From contig NZ_CP076853.1 of the NCBI RefSeq assembly GCF_018987265.1, forward strand, positions 1,178,001 through 1,242,000: a DNA stretch of 64,000 nucleotides, written 5' to 3'. The notes below the pieces were generated by a model, which searched no databases, had not been told where the DNA came from, and worked only from the letters and a program-made list of their open reading frames with translations. The position numbers and the translations under genes were made by a program. This DNA is from Rhizobium sp. WYJ-E13 (GTDB lineage: Bacteria > Pseudomonadota > Alphaproteobacteria > Rhizobiales > Rhizobiaceae). Below, piece by piece: positions 31,713-41,882 of this stretch (position 1 is its first letter; each line of letters starts with the position of its first letter).

Positions 31713-32930
31713 ATGAGCTTCGACAGGCATACATTGGGTTTCGGTTATGGCGAACGGGCGGTCTATGCGGCAGATCCATGGAACTCGCGCGGGCGCCTCT
31801 ATCCAGAGAGCGGCAGCCCGACGCGCTCCGATTTTCAGCGAGACCGCGACCGCATTGTCCATACGACGGCCTTTCGCCGGCTGAAGCATAAGACACAGGT
31901 TTTCATCGCTCAGGACGGCGACCATTACCGCACACGCCTGACGCATACGATCGAGGTGGCGCAGATCGCCCGCGCGCTTGCCCGCGCCCTGAAGGCCGAT
32001 GAGGACTTGGCCGAGGGCGTGGCGCTCGTCCACGATTTCGGCCACACGCCCTTCGGCCATACCGGCGAGGATGCGCTGCATGAAGAACTGCTGCCCTATG
32101 GCGGCTTCGACCACAATGCCCAATCCTTGCGCATCGTTACCAAACTCGAGCGGCGTTATGCCGAATTCGACGGCATCAACCTGACCTGGGAAAGTCTGGA
32201 GGGTCTCGTCAAGCATAACGGCCCGCTGCTGACGGCCGATGGCGTTGGCACGCGCGGACCGGTGCCGCAGCCGATTCTCGACTATTGCGAGTTGCACGAT
32301 CTGGAGCTTGCGAGCTATGCAAGCCTCGAAGCCCAGGTCGCCGCCATCGCCGATGACATCGCCTACAACACGCATGACATCGATGACGGCCTGCGCTCGG
32401 GTTATCTGAGTTTCGAGATGCTGGAGGAAATTCCGTTCCTCGCCGGGCTGATGGCCGAGGTGAGAGAGCGCTACCCGCATCTGGAGCCGAGCCGTTTCAC
32501 GCATGAAATCATGCGCCGTCAGATCACGCGCATGGTCGAGGACGTCATCGGCGTGGCGCAGAAACGCCTCGCAGAGCTGAAACCGCAGAGCGCCGATGAT
32601 ATCCGCAAAGCGGATCATGTGATGGCAACATTTTCGGACGAGATGGCCGAAACAGACAGGCAGATCAAGGCGATGCTCTTCAAGCGCATCTACCGGAATC
32701 CCGACATCATGCGCATCCGCGCCGGTGCCGCCCAGATCGTCAAGGATCTCTTCGGCGCCTACATGGCCAATCCCAAGGAGATGCAGAGCCATTATTGGGT
32801 AGACCATATCGCCGGTCTCTCCGATGCGCCGAAAGCCCGCCATGTCGGCGATTATCTTGCCGGCATGACGGACACTTATGCCATCAGTGCCCACAGGCGA
32901 TTGTTTGACCACACTCCGGATTTGCGATAG
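31713..32930 (+). CDS. dgt: Deoxyguanosinetriphosphate triphosphohydrolase-like protein
   Basis: This 405-residue HD-superfamily enzyme is of the dNTPase type. It shows [14 protein letters not shown] near residue 50, the first His in [17 protein letters not shown] near 77, the HD pair [14 protein letters not shown] near 107-120, and the later Asp in [15 protein letters not shown] near 215. It splits dNTPs into nucleoside and triphosphate and may help control dNTP pools. argS follows after 62 bases in the same direction. Confidence 0.9.
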   Translation: MSFDRHTLGFGYGERAVYAADPWNSRGRLYPESGSPTRSDFQRDRDRIVHTTAFRRLKHKTQVFIAQDGDHYRTRLTHTIEVAQIARALARALKADEDLAEGVALVHDFGHTPFGHTGEDALHEELLPYGGFDHNAQSLRIVTKLERRYAEFDGINLTWESLEGLVKHNGPLLTADGVGTRGPVPQPILDYCELHDLELASYASLEAQVAAIADDIAYNTHDIDDGLRSGYLSFEMLEEIPFLAGLMAEVRERYPHLEPSRFTHEIMRRQITRMVEDVIGVAQKRLAELKPQSADDIRKADHVMATFSDEMAETDRQIKAMLFKRIYRNPDIMRIRAGAAQIVKDLFGAYMANPKEMQSHYWVDHIAGLSDAPKARHVGDYLAGMTDTYAISAHRRLFDHTPDLR

Positions 32931-32992
32931 GCAGCGGGCGCCCGGCAGCCGCCGGCGATCCTATTGGCACAGCCTGTGCATGGAAGAGTGCG

Positions 32993-34750
32993 ATGAACCT
33001 TTTTACCGATTTTGAAGCCAGGATTAAAAACGCCCTTGAACAGCTCGATCTGGTCAAGGAAAAGCGATCCGAGCTCGATTTCGGTCGTATCGCCGTCGAG
33101 CCGCCGCGTGAGGCGAGCCACGGCGATGTCGCGACCAACGCTGCCATGGTGCTTGCCAAGCCGCTCGGCACCAATCCGCGTGCACTGGCCGAAATCATCA
33201 TCGCCAAGCTGCAGGAAGATGCTGACGTCGCCGAAGTTTCGGTCGCCGGTCCGGGCTTTATCAACCTCAGGCTTTCCGTCGGTTACTGGCAGCGCCTGCT
33301 TGGTGCGATGATCCAGTCGGGCATTAAATACGGCCGTTCCGGTCTGGGGCAGGGCCGCAAGGTCAATGTCGAATATGTCTCGGCCAATCCGACCGGCCCG
33401 ATGCATGTCGGCCATTGCCGCGGCGCTGTTGTCGGCGATGCGCTGGCGAACCTGCTCGCCTTTGCCGGTTACGATGTCGTCAAGGAATATTACATCAACG
33501 ACGCGGGCTCGCAGATCGATGTGCTCGCGCGGTCCGTCTTCCTGCGCTATCGCGAGGCGCTCGGCGAGAAGATCGGCGAGATCCCGTCCGGCCTCTATCC
33601 GGGAGACTATCTGGTCCCGGTCGGGGAATCGCTTGCTGCCGAATATGGCGTGCGTCTGCACAATATGCCGGAAGAGCAGTGGATGCCGATCGTCAAGGAT
33701 CGCGCCATCGAGATGATGATGGCGATGATCCGTGAGGATCTGGCCGCGCTCAACGTCCATCACGACATCTTCTTCTCGGAGCGCACGTTGCATGCCAATG
33801 GCGCAGCCGCAATCCGCACCGCCATCAACGACCTGACCTTCAAGGGTTATGTCTACAAGGGTACGCTGCCGCCGCCGAAGGGTCAGCTTCTCGAAGACTG
33901 GGAGGACCGCGAACAGACGCTCTTCCGCTCGACCGAAGTCGGGGACGATATCGACCGTGCGCTCATCAAGTCGGACGGCTCCTATACCTATTTCGCCGCC
34001 GACGTCGCCTACTTCAAGAACAAGTTCGACCGCGGCTTCGACGAGATGATCTATGTGCTTGGCGCCGATCATGGCGGCTACGTGAAGCGTCTCGAGGCGG
34101 TCGCACGCGGCGTTTCGGACGGCAAGGCGAAGCTGACGGTGCTGCTCTGCCAGCTCGTGAAGCTGTTCCGCGACGGCGAACCGGTGAAGATGTCCAAGCG
34201 CTCGGGCGATTTTGTCACATTGCGCGATGTGGTGGAGGAGGTCGGACGTGATTCGGTCCGCTTCATGATGCTTTACCGCAAGAATTCCGAGCCATTGGAC
34301 TTCGATTTCGCAAAAGTAACGGAGCAATCCAAAGATAATCCGGTCTTTTACGTGCAGTATGCGCATGCCCGCTGCATGTCAGTCTTCCGGCAGGCGAAGG
34401 AAGCCTTCCCGGATCTTGCTCCGACGCCTGAGATTTTGGCGCAATCCGTTGCAGGCATTAGCGATTCCGCCGAATTGCAGCTGATTGCCAAGGCCGCGGA
34501 ATTCCCGCGAATCGTTGAAAGTGCAGCCCAGTCTCAAGAGCCGCATCGCATCGCTTTTTACCTCTATGATCTTGCCAGCGCTTTCCACGCGCACTGGAAC
34601 AAAGGTAAAGATCAGACTGAATTACGATTTGTTAACGATAAGAACCGAGAATCGAGTATTGCCAGACTTGGGTTGGTGTACGCCGTCGCGTCGGTTTTGA
34701 AGTCGGGACTTGCCATTACAGGCACTGCCGCACCGGACGAGATGCGATAA
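32993..34750 (+). CDS. argS: Arginyl-tRNA synthetase
   Basis: This 585-residue class I synthetase has the HIGH-type motif [20 protein letters not shown] at about 127-146 and the KMSK-type motif [17 protein letters not shown] near 397-413. The N-terminal Add-1 domain ([15 protein letters not shown]) and C-terminal DALR anticodon-binding domain ([12 protein letters not shown]) are complete. The next gene starts 61 bases after its stop codon. Confidence 0.97.
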   Translation: MNLFTDFEARIKNALEQLDLVKEKRSELDFGRIAVEPPREASHGDVATNAAMVLAKPLGTNPRALAEIIIAKLQEDADVAEVSVAGPGFINLRLSVGYWQRLLGAMIQSGIKYGRSGLGQGRKVNVEYVSANPTGPMHVGHCRGAVVGDALANLLAFAGYDVVKEYYINDAGSQIDVLARSVFLRYREALGEKIGEIPSGLYPGDYLVPVGESLAAEYGVRLHNMPEEQWMPIVKDRAIEMMMAMIREDLAALNVHHDIFFSERTLHANGAAAIRTAINDLTFKGYVYKGTLPPPKGQLLEDWEDREQTLFRSTEVGDDIDRALIKSDGSYTYFAADVAYFKNKFDRGFDEMIYVLGADHGGYVKRLEAVARGVSDGKAKLTVLLCQLVKLFRDGEPVKMSKRSGDFVTLRDVVEEVGRDSVRFMMLYRKNSEPLDFDFAKVTEQSKDNPVFYVQYAHARCMSVFRQAKEAFPDLAPTPEILAQSVAGISDSAELQLIAKAAEFPRIVESAAQSQEPHRIAFYLYDLASAFHAHWNKGKDQTELRFVNDKNRESSIARLGLVYAVASVLKSGLAITGTAAPDEMR

Positions 34751-34811
34751 CGTCACCATTTCCCCACAATGCGCTGGCATTGAAGTGTTTGCGTTTTTGA
34801 GTGGGATGGGC

Positions 34812-37800
34812 ATGGCTGATAAACGACTTGCGTATGACACGCGCGGTAAAGACGATATGTTTGCCGACGATGATCCGTTGGCTGAACTTGCTCGTATCGT
34901 CGGCTTTGAACCCCGAATTGCGGCCAATACTGTAGACGAACCTCAGCGGCAGGAGCCAGTTCTCAATCTCGAGGACGAGCTTCTCCGCGAGTTCGAGAGC
35001 TATGATGCGCCGCGTCCCCTGGCTGCCTCCGATCATCAGGTGGGGCCAGTCGCTCAACAACAAGTCGAAGCCGACGACTATGTCGAGCCGGTTCAGGAGG
35101 ACGTTCCCTCGATTGGTGAGGAACTTGTTGCGACGGTCGTGTCCGATTTCGAGGCGCCTGTTGTCGAGCCGGAGTTCCCGGAAGCAACTGCCGTTGCTCC
35201 CGAAGTGGCTGCTCCCGAACCGGTGGCGGTCAATCGGGAGGCACCTGGCGCTGACGATTGGGCTCCTGTTCCGACGAAGCCCGTTGCCGTTTCTGCCGAT
35301 CCTCCGTCCACATTTACGACATATGGCGGCGCCCGTGATCTGATCGAAGAGCTGGAGCTCTCCATCGGCGGCGCCCTTCCTGCCGCTCCGTCCATTCAGC
35401 CGCCGGCGAAGGCGCCGCAATGGTCGGCCGCCAGCATTCGACTGCCGATCGCCAATTTCCACGCGCCGCGTCGCGAGGAACCGGTTCTCACCGAGCTGGC
35501 CATCGAGGCGCCCGTTGTTGAGCCGGCTCCCGTGGAAGCCTTTGCTGCCGAACCTGAATTTGTTGCCGAACCGGTGTCCACGGTCGAACCCGAAGTGGCT
35601 GTGCCTGATGTCGCCGAAGAGCCTCTGCCGGTCGCCGCCGTTGAAGCTGCGGATTTTGAGCCGGTTACCGCATCCTTCGGTTTTCCGGCAGAGATCGATC
35701 GCCACGAAGACGTTGCCCTTCCTGAAGAGCCCGTCGCGTCGTTCGAAGATATTGCTGCCTTTGAAGAGCCTGTTGAGCCCGCTAACTCCGGTTTCGACCT
35801 GATCGCGGCTGCAGCCGAAGGCGATGTCCATCCCGATGCTGCGCTCACCGAAGCGTTGCCGGAGCCCGCCTTCGATGCGGAAACCTTTGATCTCGACGAT
35901 CTGCTGGCTGATGTCTCCCGTTATCCGGTACCGCAGCGCGCTGCATCGTCCGTTGCGTCTGAGCCTGTCGCCGCTGCACCCGAGCCTGTCGTTGCGTCGC
36001 CGGTACCGCAACCAGCGCCGGTTCCTGCTGTTCCTGTTTTCGAGGCGCCCGTCTTCGAGGCGCCGGTATTCGATACGCCCTTGTTCGCAGCGCCCGTTGC
36101 TCGCGCATCCGTGCAGCCAACGGTGATTGCACCTGTGCCGATGAGCCGTGCGACGCCCGTCCTTCGTCAGCCCGAAGCGCCGAAGCCGGTCGTTCGGGCT
36201 CCGGTGGAGCCGGTCTCGCAGCCTATCGCACCCGCGCCTGGTGTCGCGCGCCAGCCGGAACTGGAGGCTGAAGATCCTTTTGCCGGCCACGATTTCGAGC
36301 TGGATCTCGCCGGTATCGAACTGGAGCTCGCCGATCTCGACTTCGCCGAGCCGCAGTCGAAGCCTGAACCCGAACCCGTACGAGTTGCGCCTGTCATTAC
36401 AGCACAGCCAGCGCCGCGTCCGCAGCCGGCACCGGTTTTCGTGCCTGAGCCGCAGCCTGCTCCGGTCAGCTATGCCAAACCGGCACCGGCAAGTGAATCC
36501 ACCGACGATCTGCCCTTCGATCCGTCGATGATCTCCGATCCGGAAGATCGTCCTGAGACGGTCGAGGACATGCATGTTCCGACGCTGCCGCCTGTCGAGC
36601 ATCCGGAACCGGTCGCCAAGACCGCCGACTTCGATTTCGATCTCGATGCCGAGATCGCAAGCTTCTTCGAGCCCGCCAAGCGGCAGGAGAAAGCACCGGT
36701 TGCCCCGGCTTGGGCATCCCCGGTCACCGCTGCAACGGCCACTGCTGTGGCCAAGCCTGCGAACTCCGTCTTTGCCGACGGGCTTGATGATTTCGAGCGC
36801 GCGCTGGAAGAGGATTTCCGCCGCAGTGTGCGCGAGCCGGTCGAGCGCCGCGAGAATGTTTCCGAAGTCCATATCGAATCCGCAAGCCAGACCGCGGATT
36901 TCAACCGCGCCCGCTCCATGCGCCGGCTGTTGGCTGCAGCAGCCATGCTGGTCGTTTTTGCCGGCGGCGCATATGGGGTCTACACTTGGGTTTCCAACGG
37001 TCCCGGCCTTGGCATCGTCAGCTCCGGCGAGCCGCGCGTCATAACCGCCGACAAGGATCCGGTGAAGGTCGTTCCCGAAAATCCGGGCGGCAAGACCGTG
37101 CCGAACCAGGACAAGGCTGTCTATGACCGGGTCGCAGGTGCTGCCGAAGAGCCGAAGCAGAAGGCGCTTGTTTCCTCCGATGAGGCGCCGGTCGATGTCG
37201 TTCAGCGCACGTTGACGCCGGAAGTTTCGCCCGATGACAATGAAGGTAGTGCCGATCAGGTCATGCCGACCGCCGTCGGCGAAACGCAGGATCCGCGCCT
37301 GCTGCCCGATCACGACAACACTGTGAATGCCTCCGCTTCCGACGACGATGCGGTACCGTCCGTTTCGCCTCGCAAGGTCCGCACGATGATCGTCAAGCCA
37401 GACGGCACGCTCGTCGCTCGCGAAGAGCTCGCGCCTGTCGAGCAATCCGCGCCGGCCAATGACGTGGCGGCGGCAACCCCTGCAACCCAACCGGCTGCGA
37501 CGCCATCTGCTGCAAGTTTCCCGGCAAGCACCGGCAATCAGGTCGCTTCCGCAGCAATTCCGCCTGTCGGAACTGCGCCTGCTGCTCAGGCTACGGCAAA
37601 GGTGGCTGAGGTGAATGCCGCCAACCCAAATCAGGTTGATCCGCCGGTTCGTGCAGTGAAGACGACGCCGATTGCCGACGCTGCCTCTGCCGTGGCGACC
37701 GACACGGCGCCTGTCCCCACCGCCCGCCCGGCCGAGCAGCCGGTCAATGTCGTCGGCACGGTAACCGAGAACGGCAATATTCGCCCGACGGCTCAGCAGA

Positions 37801-38117
37801 AGTCGACGCAGGTCGCCTCTGCACCGGCAGCAGCCGCTGCCCAGCCGGCACAGCAGGCTCCGGCCGCTGCAAGTGGTGGCTACGGTATCCAGATCGCATC
37901 GCTGCCGTCAGAGGATGAGGCGAAGAAGTCCTACGCCAGCCTGTCGAAAAAGTTCGCAGGTGTGCTCGGTGGCCGCGCCTACGAAATCCGTAAGGCAGAT
38001 ATCGCCGGCAAAGGTACTTTCTACCGCGTCCGCATCCCGGCCGGCTCGAAGGACGAAGCTGCCGCCCTTTGCGAGCAGTATCGCTCCGCCGGCGGAAGCT
38101 GCCTCATCTCGCGCTGA
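34812..38117 (+). CDS. Very large SPOR-domain envelope protein
   Basis: This 1101-residue protein has a single membrane helix (MRRLLAAAAMLVVFAGGAYGVYTW, about 704-727). Roughly 700 residues of Pro/Ala/Glu/Val-rich, acidic, probably disordered cytoplasmic sequence precede it, and about 300 periplasmic residues of low complexity follow. It ends with a SPOR domain (GYGIQIASLPSEDEAKKSYASL ... CEQYRSAGGSCLISR, about 1020-1101) that should bind denuded peptidoglycan at the division or growth site. The start MADKRLAYDTRGKDD has GGGATGGG upstream; ATG two codons earlier is an alternative. It sits between argS and nagZ, as in other rhizobia. Confidence 0.85.
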   Translation: MADKRLAYDTRGKDDMFADDDPLAELARIVGFEPRIAANTVDEPQRQEPVLNLEDELLREFESYDAPRPLAASDHQVGPVAQQQVEADDYVEPVQEDVPSIGEELVATVVSDFEAPVVEPEFPEATAVAPEVAAPEPVAVNREAPGADDWAPVPTKPVAVSADPPSTFTTYGGARDLIEELELSIGGALPAAPSIQPPAKAPQWSAASIRLPIANFHAPRREEPVLTELAIEAPVVEPAPVEAFAAEPEFVAEPVSTVEPEVAVPDVAEEPLPVAAVEAADFEPVTASFGFPAEIDRHEDVALPEEPVASFEDIAAFEEPVEPANSGFDLIAAAAEGDVHPDAALTEALPEPAFDAETFDLDDLLADVSRYPVPQRAASSVASEPVAAAPEPVVASPVPQPAPVPAVPVFEAPVFEAPVFDTPLFAAPVARASVQPTVIAPVPMSRATPVLRQPEAPKPVVRAPVEPVSQPIAPAPGVARQPELEAEDPFAGHDFELDLAGIELELADLDFAEPQSKPEPEPVRVAPVITAQPAPRPQPAPVFVPEPQPAPVSYAKPAPASESTDDLPFDPSMISDPEDRPETVEDMHVPTLPPVEHPEPVAKTADFDFDLDAEIASFFEPAKRQEKAPVAPAWASPVTAATATAVAKPANSVFADGLDDFERALEEDFRRSVREPVERRENVSEVHIESASQTADFNRARSMRRLLAAAAMLVVFAGGAYGVYTWVSNGPGLGIVSSGEPRVITADKDPVKVVPENPGGKTVPNQDKAVYDRVAGAAEEPKQKALVSSDEAPVDVVQRTLTPEVSPDDNEGSADQVMPTAVGETQDPRLLPDHDNTVNASASDDDAVPSVSPRKVRTMIVKPDGTLVAREELAPVEQSAPANDVAAATPATQPAATPSAASFPASTGNQVASAAIPPVGTAPAAQATAKVAEVNAANPNQVDPPVRAVKTTPIADAASAVATDTAPVPTARPAEQPVNVVGTVTENGNIRPTAQQKSTQVASAPAAAAAQPAQQAPAAASGGYGIQIASLPSEDEAKKSYASLSKKFAGVLGGRAYEIRKADIAGKGTFYRVRIPAGSKDEAAALCEQYRSAGGSCLISR

Positions 38118-38142
38118 GCTTTCTGGATAATTTTATCGGAAT

Positions 38143-38169
38143 GGCGGGCTTGTCCCGCCGTTCTTTTTT
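38143..38169 (+). terminator. Rho-independent terminator of the SPOR gene
   Basis: GGCGGG-CTTGT-CCCGCC followed by GTTCTTTTTT, 26 bases past the stop codon. Confidence 0.85.
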
Positions 38170-38225
38170 GTGGGATTGCGCTTGACCTTGCTCGCAATTC
38201 GCGGAGCGGCCCTTATGATTCGAAT

Positions 38226-39239
38226 ATGACCGAATCAAAAGCGATGATCCTCGGCTGCAGCGGCCTCAAGCTGACCGACGAAGAAAAGGCCTTCTACAAG
38301 GCTGAACGCCCTTGGGGCTTTATCCTCTTCGGGCGGAACATTTCCGAAGCCCGGCAGATCAGTGATCTCGTTGGCGAGCTGCGTGAATGCGTCGGCTGGC
38401 ATGCGCCTGTGCTGATCGATCAGGAGGGCGGTCGCGTTCAGCGCATCCGTCCGCCGATCCTGCAGCACTATCCGCCGGGACAGGCGCTTGGCGATCTCTA
38501 TCGCCGCGACCGCGCGCTTGGGCTGCGCGCCGCCTGGCTGATGTCGCGCCTGCATGCCTTCGATCTCCAGAGGTTCGGCATCAATGTCGATTGCCTGCCG
38601 GTGCTGGACGTGCCCATCGAAGGCAGCAGCAACGTCATCGGCAACAGAGCCTATGGCGGCGATCCCGTCACTGTCACGGAAATGGGCCGGGCTGCTTGCG
38701 AGGGGTTGAAGGCTGGTGGTTTGCTGCCGGTCATGAAGCACATGCCGGGCCATGGGCGCGGCTTTGCAGATTCGCATCTGGAGCTGCCGGTCGTCACGGT
38801 ATCGCGCGAAGAACTGCAAGTTCACGACTTCCCGCCCTTTATCGCCATGAAGGATGAGTTGATGGCCATGACCTGCCATCTCGTCTTCACGGCAATCGAT
38901 CCGCACAATCCGGCCACCACCTCCCGCAAGGTGATCGACCAGGTCATCCGCACTGAGATCGGCTTTAAGGGCTTGCTGCTGTCGGACGATAGCTCGATGA
39001 ATGCGCTTTCCGGCACGATCGGCGAACGGGCGGCGAATATTATTGCGGGCGGTTGCGATATCGTGCTGCATTGCAATGGCCATATGGACGAGATGCTTCA
39101 GGTCGTGGCAAATGTTCCGCCGCTGGCAGGTCTTGCGCGAGAGAGGGCACGGCTGGTTGAGGACGGCTTCCCGACCGCCGATGCTGTAGACGAGGCGACG
39201 ATAAGGGCGGAATTCGACGCCATGTTTGCGACGGCTTGA
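38226..39239 (+). CDS. nagZ: Beta-N-acetylhexosaminidase (glycoside hydrolase family 3)
   Basis: This 337-residue cytoplasmic GH3 enzyme removes GlcNAc from anhydromuropeptides during peptidoglycan recycling. Motifs are IDQEGGRVQRIRPP near residue 67, KHMPGHGRGFADSHLELP near 171-188 (the His/Asp dyad loop) and LLSDDSSMNALSG near 255 with the nucleophile Asp. It links functionally to the preceding SPOR protein and the following segregation genes only by being envelope/cell-cycle related. Its stop is 23 bases before the scpA start chosen here. Confidence 0.93.
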   Translation: MTESKAMILGCSGLKLTDEEKAFYKAERPWGFILFGRNISEARQISDLVGELRECVGWHAPVLIDQEGGRVQRIRPPILQHYPPGQALGDLYRRDRALGLRAAWLMSRLHAFDLQRFGINVDCLPVLDVPIEGSSNVIGNRAYGGDPVTVTEMGRAACEGLKAGGLLPVMKHMPGHGRGFADSHLELPVVTVSREELQVHDFPPFIAMKDELMAMTCHLVFTAIDPHNPATTSRKVIDQVIRTEIGFKGLLLSDDSSMNALSGTIGERAANIIAGGCDIVLHCNGHMDEMLQVVANVPPLAGLARERARLVEDGFPTADAVDEATIRAEFDAMFATA

Positions 39240-39264
39240 GAAGAGGCCGGAAAGGCAGGGTAGG

Positions 39265-40125
39265 GTGAACACGATCAAGGGCACGGAACGGTCCCAAGCG
39301 GCTTCAACGCCGATGGACAAGCTGTGGCAGGAGAACGGTTCGGAACGCGCCACCCATGAGCCGGCGCTGGTGATCGATGTCGCCGGCTTCGAAGGTCCGC
39401 TTGATCTTCTGCTCTACCTTGCCCGCAACCAGAAGGTCGACCTGTCGCGTATTTCGGTTCTGGCCCTTGCCGAACAATATCTGCAGTTCGTCGAAAGCGC
39501 GCGGCGTATCCGCATCGAGCTTGCCGCTGACTATCTCGTCATGGCGGCCTGGCTTGCCTATCTGAAGTCGCGATTGCTGATCCCGCAGCAGATCAAGGAC
39601 GACGGTCCCTCGGGTGAGGAAATGGCCGCAACGCTTGCTTTTCGCCTGAAGCGGCTGGAGGCGATGCGTCAGGTTGCCGATGGTCTCGTCAACCGCAACC
39701 GGCTCGGTCGCGATATCTTCGCCCGCGGCGCGCCGGAGCATATCCCGGATCGCCAGCAGTCCGCCTACGACGCCAATCTCTACGACCTTTTGAGCGCTTA
39801 TGCGGCCTTGCGTCAGCGCCATGCGATCACTCAGGTAACAATCGAGCGCCGAAATGTCTGGTCGTTGACCGATGCTCGTGAACTGTTGACCCAGATGATC
39901 GGCGATATCGTCGACTGGACGGCGCTCGAGCAATATCTGCTGCGCTACCTCGCTAGTCCCGCCGAACGCGTCACTGCCGTCGCCAGTGCCTTTGCCGCCT
40001 CGCTGGAGCTGGTGCGCGAGGGCAAGCTCGAAATACGCCAGGATGGCGCTTTTCAGCCGATCTACATGCGCCGCGGCCCGAAACATGCCACACTGCAGGT
40101 GGTCGAACAGGAGCAGTCGGATTGA
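39265..40125 (+). CDS. scpA: Segregation and condensation protein A
   Basis: This 286-residue kleisin subunit of the SMC-ScpAB condensin has the N-terminal domain VAGFEGPLDLLLYLARNQKVDLSRISVLALAEQYL (from about residue 36) and the C-terminal winged-helix part near VASAFAASLELVREGKLEIRQDGAFQPIYM. The start is uncertain: GTG at 39265 has a poor AGG site, and ATG at 39313 gives a shorter 271-residue form with no site. It overlaps scpB by a few bases. Confidence 0.92.
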   Translation: MNTIKGTERSQAASTPMDKLWQENGSERATHEPALVIDVAGFEGPLDLLLYLARNQKVDLSRISVLALAEQYLQFVESARRIRIELAADYLVMAAWLAYLKSRLLIPQQIKDDGPSGEEMAATLAFRLKRLEAMRQVADGLVNRNRLGRDIFARGAPEHIPDRQQSAYDANLYDLLSAYAALRQRHAITQVTIERRNVWSLTDARELLTQMIGDIVDWTALEQYLLRYLASPAERVTAVASAFAASLELVREGKLEIRQDGAFQPIYMRRGPKHATLQVVEQEQSD

Positions 40126-40829
40126 TCGATGCGGAAGACGATGACATGGAAGGCGAGGGCGCTTCCCGCGATCTGCAGGCCGAGATCGAAGCGGAGCGCA
40201 TAGCCGAAGCGCTGGTTTTCGCATCCGCCCAGCCAGTATCCGAAGGTTTCATCATCGAACGCCTGCCGAAGGGGTTTGATGCGCACGAGATCATGCTGCG
40301 CCTGAAGGAGCAGTATGCGCCGCGCGGCGTCAATCTCGTGCAGATCGACAGCGCCTGGGCCTTCCGCACCGCCGCCGATCTTTCCTTCGTCATCCGCCGC
40401 GACGAGAACGAGGTCAAGAAGCTCTCCCGCGCTGCGCTGGAAGTGCTGGCGATCATTGCCTATCACCAACCGGTGACGCGTGCCGAGATCGAGGATATCA
40501 GAGGTGTGCAGACCTCGCGCGGTACGCTTGATGTACTGATGGAGGCGGGTTGGGTACGTTTCCGCGGCCGCCGTCGCACGCCAGGCCGGCCGGTGACGCT
40601 CGGCACGACGCGGGATTTCCTCGATCATTTCGGCCTTGAGGAATTGCGCGACCTGCCTGGTCTTGAAGAACTGAAGGGCGCCGGCCTGTTGTCCGGCCGG
40701 ATACCCGCCAATTTCAACATTCCATCGCCCCTCATGAACGACGAACTGACCGACGACGAGGATCCAATTACACAACTGGACCTTGAAGAGCTTGGACTGC
40801 TCGCCCCGGGTGGCGCCTCCGAGGAATGA
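40122..40829 (+). CDS. scpB: Segregation and condensation protein B
   Basis: This 235-residue partner of ScpA is built of two winged-helix domains. Diagnostic segments are ERIAEALVFASAQPVSEGFI near 26, AALEVLAIIAYHQPVTRAEIEDIRGV near 105-130 and GRRRTPGRPVTLGTTRDFLDHFGL near 150-173. The start appears to be TTG overlapping the scpA stop (TTGA) with AGGAG eight bases ahead; ATG at 40146 is an alternative. The acidic C-terminal tail ends PGGASEE. Confidence 0.92.
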   Translation: MIDAEDDDMEGEGASRDLQAEIEAERIAEALVFASAQPVSEGFIIERLPKGFDAHEIMLRLKEQYAPRGVNLVQIDSAWAFRTAADLSFVIRRDENEVKKLSRAALEVLAIIAYHQPVTRAEIEDIRGVQTSRGTLDVLMEAGWVRFRGRRRTPGRPVTLGTTRDFLDHFGLEELRDLPGLEELKGAGLLSGRIPANFNIPSPLMNDELTDDEDPITQLDLEELGLLAPGGASEE

Positions 40830-40951
40830 TGAAGGTTGGTCTTGCTTTTGCCACGCCCTCGCAAAACAATGTCGATCACAACTTTTCGATGGATGAATGG
40901 CTTGTCACAAAGGCCGATACCGTGACATTAAGCTCAGTCCAGAAGGATTGA
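40826..40951 (+). CDS. Possible 41-residue ORF coupled to scpB
   Basis: An ATG overlaps the scpB stop (ATGATG, with GAGG just before it inside scpB) and opens a frame [20 protein letters not shown] ending at 40951. The arrangement would give translational coupling. There is no hydrophobic segment or known motif, and composition is not clearly coding. It occupies most of the scpB-tatA gap. I give it as a candidate only. Confidence 0.25.
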   Translation: MMKVGLAFATPSQNNVDHNFSMDEWLVTKADTVTLSSVQKD

Positions 40952-41012
40952 TGTTGGAAACCGGATCGGAAATTCTTACATCGAGGGAATACCGAAACAG
41001 GGAGTATGCGTA

Positions 41013-41204
41013 ATGGGTTCTTTTAGCATGTGGCACTGGTTGATCGTTCTGGTCATCGTGCTTTTGTTGTTCGGTCGCGGCAAGATCCCGGAACTGATGG
41101 GCGACGTTGCCAAGGGCATCAAGAGCTTCAAGAAGGGCATGAACGACGAAGACGCGCCTGAAACCGCAAAGACCGTCGATCACAAGGCCGACGAAACGAA
41201 ATAA
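41013..41204 (+). CDS. tatA: Sec-independent translocase protein TatA
   Basis: This 63-residue pore-forming subunit of the twin-arginine system has a short N-terminal helix ([39 protein letters not shown]). The FGxGK hinge reads FGRGK, and an amphipathic helix and acidic/basic tail follow. It is the first of the tatABC genes. The ATG has GGGAG ten bases upstream. Confidence 0.96.
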   Translation: MGSFSMWHWLIVLVIVLLLFGRGKIPELMGDVAKGIKSFKKGMNDEDAPETAKTVDHKADETK

Positions 41205-41255
41205 CCACGTACGGGAAGAGGCGCAGCCCCCGCGCCGCCCGTTCAGGAGCCTTGC

Positions 41256-41882
41256 ATGTTCGATATTGGCTGGACCGAACTCTTGGTTATCGCGGTCGTT
41301 CTGATCGTGGTTGTCGGTCCGAAGGATCTGCCGCCGATGCTGCGCGCTTTCGGCAAGATGACGGCACGTGCCCGCAAAGTGGCGGGCGATTTCCGCGCTC
41401 AATTCGATGAAGCGTTGCGCGAAGCCGAACTTGACGATGTGCGCCGCACGATCAGCGACGCCCAGAGGCTGAACCCGGTCAACAGTCTGCGGGAGGCGAT
41501 GAACCCGCTGCGCCAGATGGGCAACGAGATCAAGTCCGATCTGCAGAACGCGACGAAGGTTGACAAGCCGGTCGAGCAGGGCGCTGAAAAGAAGACGGAA
41601 GTGCCGCTTGCGGAAGTCTCTGCACCGGCGCCGTCCCTGAGCTTGCCGGAAACGCCGCCAGTCGTTCCCGCGCCGCAGCCGGTTGCCGCCGCAGCCGTTG
41701 CGCCGGTCGTCGCTGCTGGAAAGCCGAAGACGGCGCGCAAGCCGAGGGTGAAGGCAGCAGACAAGGCCGATGCGGTGGCCCTTGTTGCCGCACCTATCGA
41801 AAAACCGAAGCGCGCTGCTGCAACGAAGAAGCCGACCGAGGTCAAGAAGCCGGCCGTAAGAAGAAAGAAGGATGAGGCATGA
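41256..41882 (+). CDS. tatB: Sec-independent translocase protein TatB
   Basis: This 208-residue TatB has the short membrane helix at MFDIGWTELLVIAVVLIVVVGPKDLPPMLRAFGK with the typical E8 and GPKDLP hinge, then an amphipathic helix. The tail from about 110 on is unusually long and rich in Ala, Pro, Lys and Val (for example KPKTARKPRVKAADKADA), likely disordered and positively charged. Its stop overlaps the tatC start (ATGA). Confidence 0.95.
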   Translation: MFDIGWTELLVIAVVLIVVVGPKDLPPMLRAFGKMTARARKVAGDFRAQFDEALREAELDDVRRTISDAQRLNPVNSLREAMNPLRQMGNEIKSDLQNATKVDKPVEQGAEKKTEVPLAEVSAPAPSLSLPETPPVVPAPQPVAAAAVAPVVAAGKPKTARKPRVKAADKADAVALVAAPIEKPKRAAATKKPTEVKKPAVRRKKDEA

